This document shows positions 32,401 through 43,381 of a stretch of 64,000 nt of DNA, one piece after another. Source of the stretch: Saccharina japonica (lineage: Eukaryota; Sar; Phaeophyceae; Laminariales; Laminariaceae); NCBI GenBank assembly GCA_008828725.1, contig MEHQ01003881.1, positions 24,408-88,407 of the forward strand, written 5' to 3'. The position numbers and the translations under genes were made by a program. The notes under the pieces are model-generated. The model saw only the letters and a list, made by a program, of their open reading frames with translations, made no database searches and was not told the DNA's origin. Within the stretch, counting starts at the first letter, position 1, and each line of letters opens with the position of its first letter.

Positions 32401-33931
32401 AAAGCGGCGTGAACATTTGGGCTTGTGTGTGGAAAAAGCGCGAGTTGTACGGCGTTGCCTCATGATTACCTACAGTAGTTTCAGTATATTATCAACTTTT
32501 TAGCGCAAAAAGTTACTGGATTTTGGTCCTACGCAGTCAATTCTTCGAAAATCTGCGCGAAACTTTGTACAGAAATGCCGTCTCGTTCAAAACAGAATGG
32601 GGGGGGGGGCGTTTCTTCCTACGGGAACGCCTGACTGTTGCTGACCTTTTTCAAGGGCCGTGCTTGGTCAGGACACATTTTCGTCGCTAGCGCCAGCCCT
32701 AGGGCCCAGCTAAAAAATTGGCTTTGTCGCCCTCTTCCGCTGTCAATAGCGGTCAGCATGACACCAAGTATGTGATAGCCGGCATTCGTGGCTGACAAAA
32801 TGTAGGGGGTTCAGCTTGAACCAGCTCGTATACGTTTCATTTCTGTGCGGTGTTGCGTTGAAAACGGCATTTCAGTGTTAGTGTTTCATGTTACAAACGT
32901 TGATATATGTACAAGCCTGCGTGCAACCACCAAACCCCCCACCCCCCTCCCCGCCTCCCTTTCCGCCTCCTTTTCCCGCCTCTTTTCCCCCGCTGTTTCC
33001 CGTCTCTTTGTGGCTTTCGCCACTCTCCATGCAATTCTCCTATTCACGCGAAGATGATCCACCCCCTGGAGGCATTCGGATACTACCTTCAGCTGTACTC
33101 CCCTCCCTTCGTGTTTTCGATGCCGTTATCGAGTTTCTTGGTGTACATGGTTGTTTGCGGCACGTGCGGGGTTCTTGACCACAGTGGGGTGGCGTTTTCC
33201 GTACCGGGGTTGTACGACACGGCAGGTGAGGGGAGGGCGGGGGGCACGAACGGTACGTTTGGGCCGTTTTTTTCGGCGAAACGCTGAGAGGCAAGCAATC
33301 CACCTCCATGGGGAGAATGCCATACGGGAGACTAAACCTGCTAGTGGTTATGCTTCTTGTACTTCGTATAATAGTAAGCTAGGGGAAACCCCCCTGTGTT
33401 TTGAGTACGCGGCGTTAACTGCGTAATGTCACGGTCCCGTGTTCTCGCTGTGCTGGACTACGAGGGGAGCTACGGGGGCGTTAGGTGTTGGTCGGGACGG
33501 GAACTCTCTCACCCCCCGCCCGCCCCCGCCCCGCTCGTGCTAGGTCTATATCACGTTTGATTGGATCGAAATCCTTTATTGCTCGATGAACAGCTTTTTG
33601 TGCTGACGAACCAGGCGCCCTTCCGAGGCTTTCCCTAAGGCGCCCCTCGAAATGTAGGAGTGCTGACAGCAGCAGCGGCAGCAGAAGTAGCAGCGGTACG
33701 ATCGCGATCGTTGATTCTGCAATATTCTGCATTTAGCTTTTGCTCGCGCCCTCTCTTTCTCTTGCTCTTGCTCTTTCTTTGCCAGATCATGACCTTCACC
33801 ACTCGCGCTTCGAGGTGAACTACGCTTTTCCGTTCCCGTTTTTAGACGTCCTCCACGGCACGTACGAGGGAGACTTCTTGGGAAAACGATACACCTGCCG
33901 CGGGCGATCGCGACGAGCGCATCGGCCATAG
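26157..33931 (+). CDS. Fatty-acid hydroxylase/sterol desaturase superfamily protein
   Basis: Seven exons join in consistent phases to a 319-residue membrane protein: 26157-26434, 29828-29906, 30859-30930, 31278-31408, 31830-31911, 33054-33225, 33786-33931. Residues about 45-90 are hydrophobic (one or two membrane spans). EQWKVQPEK (about 107-115) and FATINLLMASVIAGT (about 129-143) are typical of this family before the next span at about 165-182. The di-iron histidine clusters are complete: HRLMH at 186-190, HKYHH at 199-203 and HDLHH at 273-277, with HPLE at 217-220 and DHSG at 256-259. Family members use the di-iron centre with O2 to hydroxylate or desaturate sterols or acyl lipids, usually in the ER. 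The substrate cannot be told from sequence alone. The length suits the family (about 270-330 aa). All introns are GT-AG, 347-3,393 bp. The start is the first in-frame ATG, 175 bp from the divergent SNARE gene. Confidence 0.93.
27419..27566 (+). repeat. 74-bp tandem duplication in hydroxylase intron 1
   Basis: Two near-identical units starting TTGTTTCCTACACTT and ending ACCCAGAGCAC. Both read open, but the hydrophobic frames are a by-product of T-rich sequence. Confidence 0.8.
29828..29906 (+). CDS. Hydroxylase gene, exon 2
   Basis: One base plus 26 codons, ending ...RASTPEQWKVQPEKKQ. The acceptor is the TAG at 29825-29827 after a pyrimidine-rich stretch; this is the choice that keeps exon 1 in phase. 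A second AG at 29839-29840 would break phase. Donor AAACAG|GTGATA. Confidence 0.82.
30055..30604 (-). repeat. Full-length unit bounded by homopolymer C/G on both sides
   Basis: A C13 run (30055-30067) and a C10 run (about 30595-30604) enclose a 530-bp unit. On the plus strand it runs from TATAAATATATGATATATTT, GGTTGGGTTGGCGTCGG, TAGACAACCAGGGT and GTGCGGGGTGGAGAACC, through AAGTCCGCCTCAGAGGCGG and GATGCGAGGGTC, to GCATGAGTACA. The same order, reversed, occurs at 36984-37540. It lies within intron 2 of the hydroxylase gene, and its small open frames are repeat-derived. Confidence 0.85.
30859..30930 (+). CDS. Hydroxylase gene, exon 3
   Basis: 24 codons in phase 0 containing HGLFATINLLMASVIAGT. 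Acceptor GAGAAG|GTT, donor GGCACG|GTGAGG. Confidence 0.82.
31278..31408 (+). CDS. Hydroxylase gene, exon 4
   Basis: 43 codons plus two bases, from VAHLIWEGKTK to LEYYWH. Acceptor TTTCTTTGGGCGTGGCAG. The donor CACAG|GTGACT opens directly into a (GACT)n microsatellite (about 31410-31449). Confidence 0.87.
31410..31449 (+). repeat. (GACT)n microsatellite abutting a splice donor
   Basis: About ten GACT units directly after the exon 4 donor of the hydroxylase gene. Confidence 0.9.
31830..31911 (+). CDS. Hydroxylase gene, exon 5
   Basis: One base plus 27 codons. It completes HRLMH across the junction (AG|G TTG ATG CAC) and carries HKYHHFYKSPEPFDDL. Donor TTG|GTGGGT. Confidence 0.9.
32198..32833 (-). 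mobile_element. GCTGGTTCAAGTTAAA-ended element, copy 2
   Basis: Reverse-orientation homologue of 14452-15543 lying in hydroxylase intron 5. Shared blocks include AAAGTCCACGCCG, GGAACGCCTGACTG-like, GGTCAGGACAC and CGCTAGCG; it ends TTCAGCTTGAACCAGCTC. Confidence 0.65.
33054..33225 (+). CDS. Hydroxylase gene, exon 6
   Basis: 57 codons plus one base, from MIHPLEAFGYY to PGLYDTA, with two hydrophobic stretches and DHSG. Acceptor GCGAAG|ATG, donor GGCAG|GTGAGG. Confidence 0.9.
33786..33931 (+). CDS. Hydroxylase gene, exon 7 (terminal)
   Basis: Two bases plus 48 codons including the stop. It starts in the HDLHHSRF cluster, continues FPFLDVLHGTYEG, and ends in a basic tail after GDFLGK. Acceptor CTCTTTCTTTGCCAG. 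Confidence 0.92.
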
Positions 33932-33952
33932 CCAGGGGGTCGGGGGGGGGTG

Positions 33953-34280
33953 CGTACTCATTTGTTGCTTGCCTTAGTCATTTTACCATTGACCACGCAT
34001 CCCTTTCGAGACGGGGAGAGGGGGGGGGTGTACTCTTGTCGTGCACGGCCGTAGCCGTATGGCCATAGACCCTCGCATCCGTACAAGGGGAGGGGGTGTA
34101 CTCATGCCGTGCATGGCCGTAGTCCAATGACCATAGACCCTCTCATCCCTACAATGCCGGGACGGGGGGCGGGGGAGGGGGGGGGGAGGTACCTGCCCGA
34201 GGGGGGGGGGGGTACTCATTTGTTGCTCTCCTTAGCCATTTGACCTTTGACCACGCATTCCTTTCGAGACGGACGGGGAA
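33953..34280. repeat. Cluster of G-tract-bounded modules
   Basis: Two copies of a 60-bp module (33955-34015 and 34212-34270) read on the minus strand as CCGTCTCGAAAGG...GCAACAAATGAGTAC followed by C runs. Between them lie two short copies of the GGCCGTAG...CATAGACCCTC module (34020-34087, 34090-34170). The cluster directly follows the hydroxylase stop codon, so it may lie in the 3' UTR. Confidence 0.75.
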
Positions 34281-34599
34281 GGCTGGATAGTACTGACTCT
34301 TTGTGGGATTTTCTTGCTATCGCAACAACAGGAGTAGCTGCAGGCTGTTTTTGTACGTTGACGTAGGATACGAGGGTAGTGCTGGGCACGTTTCGGACGA
34401 TTCCTGCGGGTACTTCTGTGGTTTGTTCGCCTTTTCGGGCTGACGGGGAAGGGTGGGAGTGGGGTAGCCGAGTCAGGGAAGATCTGTCCTTCCAACAGAT
34501 GCTGGCGTCCGCCGCTTTTCTGGTGGTTTGCGAGGAAGGAAAGCGTGACCGACTTTGCACTGCGGTTGTATGGTATGTATGTGCGAGTATTTAAGAACC

Positions 34600-35960
34600 A
34601 TTTTTAGTCAGCGAGTGGCCACTCGTAGCACGAGAACCCCACCGCCCGTCCCTTATTGTTTTGTTTCTGTTCTGTCGTTTTCGCTTCCCCCTCTTTTGAC
34701 TGTGTGGATACATGCATTGCACTCTTTTCTCGTGAGTGATCTCCCTCCCCCCATTCTAAAGTTTAAAACTCGACCTTCAATAACTGCAGCAGTATTCCTG
34801 AGGATCGCCATCGCCGACATCGTTGTTCAGCACCATATGTACAGTTCCGGAGCAAGGAGTTCCTGTGAAATCAGACCAGCACGTCGTATGTGGCGACGTA
34901 CGCATGGCAGCGCCCGTACGCCGTAGAGTTGGCGAGGGGAGCACCTACTACTGATATTGCTCTTTTTTAAGCAGAATTGAAAAAAAAACGCCAGCTGCGA
35001 GGCGGAATAATTCGATACTCAATCGTCGTTCCAAGCTGCGTGCGATGCTTTCAGTCGCGCTTACCTCGTGAAGGATATAAACAGACAGCAGTTTGGGCCC
35101 GCCGACAAAAAAAAGTTCGTAACCTGAGCCAGCCTTAGAACGTTGAGCACAGGTGCTATTGCGTAACAGGTATACACCAGGTACGATTTAGCGTAGTTTG
35201 TGCTCGCCGCCGCTGAGCACTTTTTTCTTTTATTTTGGCTCCATAATTTTCTGAACGGTTGAGCTTCTTAAGTGGGTAACTACCGGTTCGAATGCCAATA
35301 TTTCTCGTATACGAGTACCAGTTTTTTTGTTTTAGGACTGGTTCATACAGCACATACAAACGTTCAGGCCGGGTTGCGCGAACAACCATTCCTCAAAGAC
35401 ATGATTCGGTTGATATATTGAGCTCCACATGTGAGGAGCTCAGAAGAATAAGCCGCCACCCCTGCAAGGTGGCATTGATACAGCGTGAGGAGCTCAGAAA
35501 GTAAACCGCCACCCCTATAAGGTGGCATTACTCTGGCGTCCCCCAAAAAGGGGCCCTAAGATAGTTACGATACTGGGTTATTTCTTGTTGGTGGGCCTAT
35601 TCTGTAGGTTAGGTCAGGGACCCGTCCCTGGGTGATGGAACCAGTGTTAACAGGAGTGTTTTGATATTATGCTCGTATCCTGGACTACTTACGAGAGTAA
35701 CCACGAAACAGGTGCACGTGTTCGTATGGAGACATGAGGAAGGCTTTCGTAGTGTCTAGGGGTGAAGCCCGAATGTACATATGTATGTAACTGAGCTGTG
35801 TGCCGAGTGCGATGAGCGAGTTCTCCCTGCCGTAGTATAGTATGGAGCTCATACGAATACTCCAATCTACCTACGAGTATGGTGTCCCAGGTGTACCAGT
35901 AGCTCGTGGTCACGAAGAAAAACAAGTTTAATCGGTTGGAAACCTGTTCATATCGATACG
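34600..35960. other. Intergenic sequence
   Basis: No gene recognised. 35410-35530 contains a direct duplication built on GAGGAGCTCAGAA...CCGCCACCCCT...AAGGTGGCATT, two copies about 60-65 bp apart. Confidence 0.45.
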
Positions 35961-35965
35961 TGGAA

Positions 35966-36064
<99 letters not shown>

Positions 36065-36065
36065 G

Positions 36066-36131
<66 letters not shown>
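35966..36131. repeat. (TAG)n trinucleotide microsatellite
   Basis: About 165 bp of TAG units with one interruption near 36064. The long open frames across it are artefacts of the repeat. Confidence 0.95.
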
Positions 36132-36132
<1 letters not shown>

Positions 36133-36779
36133 AAGAGTAGAAGTTTTTTGTTACGAGTTGCTTACTGGGGACCCACACGTACCCCGTTCCAGGTTTGCCT
36201 ACGTATTGAGCAGGGTTTGCGCGTTTTCACTAACTTGTGCTTGGTTAGAAAAACCATGTAGCATTGTCTTGATCGGGCGGACGTATTGAGGCCTGAACGC
36301 AGGGCTCGGCTCTTGGCTCGCCCTCCACCGCTCCCTAGACGTACACTCCTTACACGCAGCATGTCATTTGTTTCCCGTTTGTACGGGGAAGGTTATTTTG
36401 CTATGTAGTCTCCTGGGCCTTTACATGCTCTCCAGAGCAATCCATAACACGAGCCCATCCTGATATAAGCCGTAACCAGAAATATGGAAGATTCGGGAAA
36501 CGACATGTTCCACGAACTACGGTAGACCATGCATCGATGGTGTGCCGGTCCTCAAACCCCCAGGCAGGACATATTACATGGGAGAAAGGAGGAAACATCT
36601 GTTCCATGACCCACGTACTGCCACAAAAACATGAACCGAAGATGCCTCTTCCCAAAACCCACTCCCACCTCTATCTCCACCTTACGAAGATACGAACCCT
36701 TCCGGAGGAACGCGAAAAGGACAAGGAGAAAAAGCCTACGACCTACCCGTAAGGAGCTCGAAAAACGTAAAGCACCGAC

Positions 36780-37000
36780 GCTACCGCCGCGTCCCCAGCG
36801 GGGGGGGGGGGGGGGGGGGGGCATCCTTGAACACGAAAGGACACAAGCTACCGCTACATCCCCAGCGAGGGGGGGGGGGGGTGTCTGTTGGTTTTTTTCC
36901 CGTCCCCGCCCCCCCCCCCCCGGGGGGGGGGGGGGGCATCCTTGAACACGAAAGGACACAAGCTACCGCTACATCCCCAGCGAGGGGGGGGGGGGGTTAC
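36780..37000. repeat. G-tract-delimited short modules
   Basis: G runs at about 36799-36820, 36868-36880, 36921-36934 and 36984-36996 separate modules. The module CATCCTTGAACACGAAAGG...CATCCCCAGCGA occurs twice (36821-36867 and 36935-36983); a C14 tract lies at about 36908-36920. Confidence 0.85.
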
Positions 37001-37936
37001 TGATGTCATGCATGGCCGTAGTCGTATGACCATAGACCCTCGCATTCATATTATGCCGGGACGGGGCACGTCGGGTTTTCACCGACCAGGCAGACATTGC
37101 TTGCACCAAGCGCGAAGCGCGATGAGGTGCTGTGCGAGTCGCATGAAGGGCGAGTTGCATTCTACTAAGAACCGTTCGTGAGGCGGACTTGCATATATAT
37201 GACAGATTCAATTAGTTAATTTAATTTCTGGTGTGGCCACTTCCTGAGACAGCAATGGGAGCTCTATGTAACTGCCTTGCGGGTGCCTCACCATATACAT
37301 ACTACGTGATACGATAATTCCCCTTGTGCGGAGCAAAGGTTCTCCACCCCGCACAAATTATCTAACTCGACCGCCAGCTTTGTTGACCGCCAGCTTTGTT
37401 GACCGCCTAAAAAAAACAAAAACAAAACGGTACCCTGGTTGTCTAGCTCACGCAGTGAGAGGCGTGTTTTACAGCGTCGTCGTCGACCGACGCCAACCCA
37501 ACCTATAAATATATGATCTATTTATAGCGGGGGGGGGGGGTACTCATGTCATGCATGGCCGTGGTCGTATGACGATAGACTCTCGCACCCCTAGAATGCC
37601 GGGACGGGGCACGTCGGGTTTTCACCGACCAGGCAGGCATTGCTTGCACCAAGCGCGAAGCGCCGTGGGGTGTTGTGCGAGTCGCATGAAGGGTGAGGTG
37701 CATCCTACTAAGAATCGATTGTGAGGCGGACTTTCTTGCATATGGATGACAGTGTCGAATAATTAATTAATTTGTGGTCACTCCCATAAACAGAAATGGA
37801 TATTATATGTAACTGCCTCGTGGGTGCCTTACCATATGTCCACACTACGTGACACCAGTACGATAATTCCCCTTGTGCGGGGTTAAGGTTCTTCACTCTG
37901 CACAAATCATATAACTCGACGCCCAGCGGGGGGGGG
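36984..37936 (+). repeat. Two tandem G-tract-bounded 550-bp units
   Basis: Unit 1 spans 36984-37528 (G run, then CATGCATGGCCGTAGTCG ... CTATAAATATATGATCTATT). A second G run (37529-37540) starts unit 2, which stops early at another G run (37928-37936) after CTCGACGCCCAGC. The head-to-tail order with a G tract at every junction is the clearest display of this family's structure. Confidence 0.88.
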
Positions 37937-38084
37937 AGGTCGGCGAAAATCCATACTTAAAGTAGAGTAACCCGGGCTACGCCCGCATCTTAAACGGGGG
38001 GAGGCAGGGCGGGGGAGGGGGGGGGGTGGACACTGAAATCGAAATCAAATCCAAACTACCCCCACATCCCCAACTGGGGGGGGC

Positions 38085-38228
38085 GTGGGGTGTGTGGGGG
38101 GTACTTCATATTCATGCATGGCCGTAGTCGTATGACCATAGACCCTCGAATCCCTATGATACAATGCCGGGGGGGGGCATGTCAGGTTATCGGAAAACGG
38201 AATCCCTCCACCCCGCAGCCCGGGGGGG

Positions 38229-38259
<31 letters not shown>

Positions 38260-38270
38260 CGGCAGGACGA
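38085..38270 (+). repeat. G-tract-bounded module fragment and long G run
   Basis: GGTACTTCATATTCATGCAT, then GGCCGTAGTCGTATGACC and ACAATGCCGGGGGG; the segment ends in an almost uninterrupted G tract of about 40 bases (38222-38261). Confidence 0.8.
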
Positions 38271-38279
38271 AAAAGTAAC

Positions 38280-40042
38280 ATAATGCGTGTAAATAACGGC
38301 AAAGGGCGAACACGTGTATTACAGTAGTGTACTCGGCGTCTACGACCTACCACCCGTGGTACAGCAATATTTCCTGCTCGACTAAATTCTCGTCTTGGGG
38401 ACGGCCAACCCACGGCTGCTGTGGGTGGTGGTGGAGTGGAGGTGGCGGTGATGAATGTTTTGAAATTTTACATCCAAGTTCTTGTAGTGTTTACTATCCG
38501 CTTACGATACGCGTTTGTCCCTTGGCATCGTAATTGCGGACCTTAACCTTATTCCTCTCGCCGGCGGCCTGGGCCGACGGCGATGTTCCCTTGTAAATAT
38601 TTAATATTATTTGATAGTAGTAGGATGGACCACCCAATTGTACGACGTGTACGTGTACAGGTCATGCGACACATAGCCGACTCCATACATGATGAATGAT
38701 CGAGCATGGCCACGCGCGTTCTTCGACACTGGTGTGTGCATCGTATAGTGGGGGAGTGAAGTAACCGAATGTATTATGGAAGATGCGAGGAAACGTCCAG
38801 AGGGCGTACGGTACGTACCTCTACAGTTAACAGGTACAGCAGTAGTAGTAAGTAGATGTATTCGTGATGGGGGATGGATGACCCCCATAGGTACGCATTC
38901 TGTGCTGCGGTATGAATACATCTATTAATAGTAGTAGTAGTTGTACACAGTAGAGTAAGTACAGCAAGCAGCAGCAGTATCTTCGTTTTACGTTGCTTGC
39001 TGTATCATATTATTATTATGTGCGCCCAACCTTTCCACCAGGCAGGGGAGAGTTAACGCTCCGATCACACGGACAGCTCATTTGGCGACCAACCGAACCA
39101 ACGCGTATAAAATTATAGCCGCATGCACAATAATTATCAATACCCAACGAACAACAGACACACCACACCACACTCACTCGCTCACTCATCCCCTCTCGTA
39201 CGATATACCCATACCTGATGGCGATCATTCTCAGAAGGAGAGTCGGGGACCAGGTACCAAAAGCATTTATTTTCAGAAGAAGTAAATACAATACAATAAT
39301 ACCGGTACGTATATGGTTTACAGCAGCGGCAGCAACAATGATTGCCCGCCGATCGTGCCACGCATTGTCGTATTGGGCAGCACCGGGCAGCATAGCATAC
39401 AGAATGCGCACACATTCTCGCAGACACACGAAGAACTCGATGTATGATGGATCTATGGATATATGGATATGTATGCGCCCACGGGCTATTCATTCGAGTG
39501 GGTTTGTGAGCGTTGAGTTTAAAAGCGAAACCCCCGGTCCCCGGTGAAGGTCCGCAACCTTATCAACTGAAACCTCTCTTTCGCCGGCAGCCAAGCGGAA
39601 ACGCGGAAACAACGCGGCGGCGACCGAGACGGGGAGTTTTGCGAGAGGCACGGTATTCGAAAGAACCCGCAGCCTACCCAACCCGCGAGAGCTGCTCCTC
39701 TCTCCCTGCAGCCATAGATGCGACCGTGTGGACGTGCACGGGAAATTTGCACCCTGCACAGCCAGTGCAGGGACGGGTTGAGGAACGGCGGCGGCCAATC
39801 TGATCGGAGAAAAAAAAACTTGAAAGAATAGACACAACTGCTTGAAGGGTTTCCCCCTCTCCTGTCTTGTACCATACGCTCGGAGATCTGGAGCCTGCTC
39901 CCGACCGCGCTTGGCTAGCCTTGCCTCCGCCACCCACACGCAGCACTGGGGCTTGCTGCTTTCGAGTCGGCGGCGTGCAGACGGAGTCCTTGCACAGAGA
40001 GGGAGGTACACACTGGGCTGTAAGGCGTCCTACAATCCCGAG
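38280..40042. other. Region upstream of the P4-ATPase first readable exon
   Basis: No gene recognised. Frames on both strands at 39490-40011 are moderately long and may belong to the 5' leader of the flippase gene. No domain is visible. Confidence 0.4.
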
Positions 40043-40423
40043 ATGGTTGAGAGTAGCCCCTGGATTGCACTACATAAAGGGGGCCGAGGAGAGGGCCAGG
40101 CTCCAGGCAGTGGCTCTGGAGGAGGAGGAGGAGGAGGGGGTGATGTCGGTGGAGGCGGCGGTGGAAGCGGTGGAGGGGGGATGGAAGCCAGGACCAAGCT
40201 GCTAGGGATGAAGAAGAGGGCAGGAGGAGGAGGAGGGAGAGGGAGAGGAGGAGGGAAAGGCAAGGGGGGCGCGAGAAGGGAAAAGAACGACACGAATAAG
40301 CCACCCTCCAACCCTCCCGGGTGGCCCGACCGAAGCAACGTGCGGGACCGCCCGCACAGGACGATCCTCCTCAACAACGAGCAGGAATACTGCTTCTGCA
40401 CCAACTTCGTCCGCACGAGCAAG
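40043..40423 (+). CDS. P4-ATPase exon 1
   Basis: Open frame from ATG 40043 to donor AGCAAG|GTGGGC. Residues about 25-100 are Gly/Arg/Lys-rich low complexity; the conserved part is only the last 30 codons (DRPHRTILLNN ... RTSK). Confidence 0.75.
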
Positions 40424-43347
40424 GTGGGCATGGGTTTGCATTGATGTCTGTCCACGCGCGCGTGTGAGTGTGTTGGCAGGAGGTACACAGCAGCAGCATC
40501 GATCGACTCTCATCTCCATTTATTTTACATGGCCGTTGCTCACATGTGTCACATTTTTTTCATTCATTTTTCCTATCGATTCGATGCGATGGGGACGAGC
40601 GGTTTTTTTTTGTGGATTTTTGCCGCGGGTTTGCGGTGCGATGACCGGACCATTTTTGGCGCGTGTTATCCCGAATTCTTCGTGCATTTTTGTTTTCTGT
40701 TCCTGTGCTTCGCGATCCGTAATCCGCGCCGGGTGTTGCCATCTTCACGGCATACTCGTAGTTAATATTAAAATAGTGTACCTGGGTACCTCATCTCCTC
40801 GTCCCTCATGTCGTTATTTCACGGTGTATGTATGTATTTGTTGTTTTTTCACATTAGCCCGACACCGGCGGCATAGGTGGCACTCATATACATAGCGGTA
40901 CGAGTAGCCGTACGGCACGTTGCACGCTTCGCTCGTTGCGTCGTGGTCAACAACCAACAGCGCATCGTGTACGTACGATATTTTGGAGTGCTGTTGCCTG
41001 GGTGACTGGCGTGTGCCGTGTGTTGTATGCCGTGTCCGAAAATTAAAGTTCAGTTCGAGGTTGATAAAACCTGCATGGTTATTATCGTATACTTATACGC
41101 TTACGTATCGAATGTACAAGCAACCTGACCACGTACCATACACCAGGTATACGTGCGTACAGCAGTCAGTAGTACCAGCTACCTTGTACCAGGTATTATA
41201 GCATCCGTAATTCTATTCCGGTAACCTTAACCCTTTTAGAACTGCAGTCCCGTTATGGGGACAAACCACTCAAATTCCAAGTAATTTGTCCCCAAAACGG
41301 GACTCCAGTTCTAAAGGGGTTAAGTACACTAAAACAAGGACGATAAACATGATCGAAATATGTACCAGGTATTTATTAATAGCACAACAACCTTAACCTT
41401 TCGAACGGATTTCGAAGCTAATTTTCTCGACAATGGAAAGAGCAGTGGGACAGAAATTGCAAACGCTCAGCAATGCGCCTGTAGTCTAGAAGGATTTAAG
41501 ATTCGTACTTGAACTATTACGTAGTAGACCTTTGGTGTAAGGTTTGTCGCGACGACATATTTCCAAAGCCAGCATTTTAGTATTTTGCGTTGTGTGTGCC
41601 CCCCTAGTTGTAGAGAAATCGGCTCGGAAATCCATCCCAGCGGGCCAGCGGGTGTCTTATCTTGCGTATTTGGTGTACGTACGTACGATACGCACGGTAC
41701 ATAAGTACATACCAGTATATACATGTACACGGTACGTACGCGGTGGTACCTCTGGAACTCGTGTCTACGGTAGGTGATATTATACGAGTATACCAGCAGT
41801 ACACTCGTACTCGTATACGATAGGAAGCTATTTCATGAATAATATGCAGCAGATGTCGACGTTCTAAAATAGAGATGATGCTACCGGTACGGCAGTCGGC
41901 ATTTCGTTACGTAAGCAGGTTCAAATCACACGTAAAGATGATACTATTCATATTATTAATTATATTCAATATTAATACTGCACTACTGCACTGCAGGCGG
42001 CATTCGTTCTACTGCCGTTTTCCAAGTGGTGTGCTTTTGATTGTTGCATCCTCGGCGAGTATGATAAGTACAGACGCATACCTGGTATACCGGTGCCAGG
42101 TACTAGAACCAAGATACAGGTGTAGTTTGGCTGTCGCTGAATACCTACGTGCAGGTACCAAGAGCATGGAGTCAAGCTTCGCAGTTGTACGTATCATACG
42201 CTTATCGTACATAAATACTTGATACGTACGTACTTCATGCCTGGTACGTATATACGTACCGGCACAGCAGCACAGCAGTAGCAGTGTCAAATATGTTCCA
42301 TTACCTGATACAGCAGCAGTAGCCTCGTTACCTGGTACATTTCTACTCAAGAGCAGGTAGGGGTTGTTGTATACCAGTATATCATACATACGTGTTGCCT
42401 GTCGTACATACATGTGATACGTATAATACGGCACTGCTGTATTATACTCAGTATGACACTATTTAATAGGTACCACGGCGGTATACCGGTACCAGGTTAC
42501 ACGGTAATGTCATACGTATAATACCAACATCCCGTCTCATATATATGGGCGATTGTGACGGTGAGGGTTAGAAGATTGCGTAATTAAAAAATGTCATGTA
42601 CCTGGTGTATATTTTGTTTGTGTGTCATTTTGTCATTTGCTTTTGGAACTTTCGTGTTGCCCCAAGGCTAATTCTTATGCAGTCGGATACTCGTACGTGG
42701 ATCGAAAAAGCCGATTTCCGGTTGGAGACACAATCGGGGTTTCTCATACTGCTGTTGAGAAAGAGCCTTTTCGATCCCAACTTTTTCGATCGAGCAATCC
42801 GATCCACGCATCCCTTCGAAAAACTCGAGTTTTTCGATGGGATTCGTCAACTGAATTTCTCGATCGAAAAAGTTGTTAAGCCCACATCTCTCTCCACCCT
42901 TCCAAACACGCGGTCACACCACACACCACGCAGCAGCAGCCTAAACACCTCTCCGGTGCTATTAATAGGTTGACTGCTCTCCTGCTGCTGTTGCTCTCTA
43001 CTGCTGCTGCTGCTGCTGCTGTTTGCGGACCTCCTAGAACCCGCGAGCAGGACACGAAGCAGTTTTCAACTCTCGTACCAATCAACCCCCGGGAAGGGGA
43101 AGAGCACAAAAAACTACGAAATCGATCCGATAGACGATAGGGAAGCCATCCAGACACACCCCGTCGAATTTTGAGTGGATCGGAAACCGACTTTTTCGGT
43201 ACTCCTAATTCGACGGCATATGCTAGCCTAACACGAACACGACGACTTCGTTCATTTTCCAAGTAAATTTCCAATTGCGTCACGCAACCAGACGTCGAGA
43301 CCAACCTTCAACTTTACTCTTACATACCTGGTACATTATAGTTACCT

Positions 43348-43381
<34 letters not shown>

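Noticed and set aside
35948-36178. Open frame of Thr and Leu runs
   Set aside because: Translation of a (TAG)n microsatellite.
36401-36959. Two overlapping minus-strand frames rich in Trp and Cys
   Set aside because: They could be remnants of a frameshifted retroelement protein, but no motif can be named and one runs into G/C homopolymers.
39490-40011. 173-residue minus-strand frame divergent from the flippase gene
   Set aside because: No domain; frames on the opposite strand are equally long in this GC-rich stretch.
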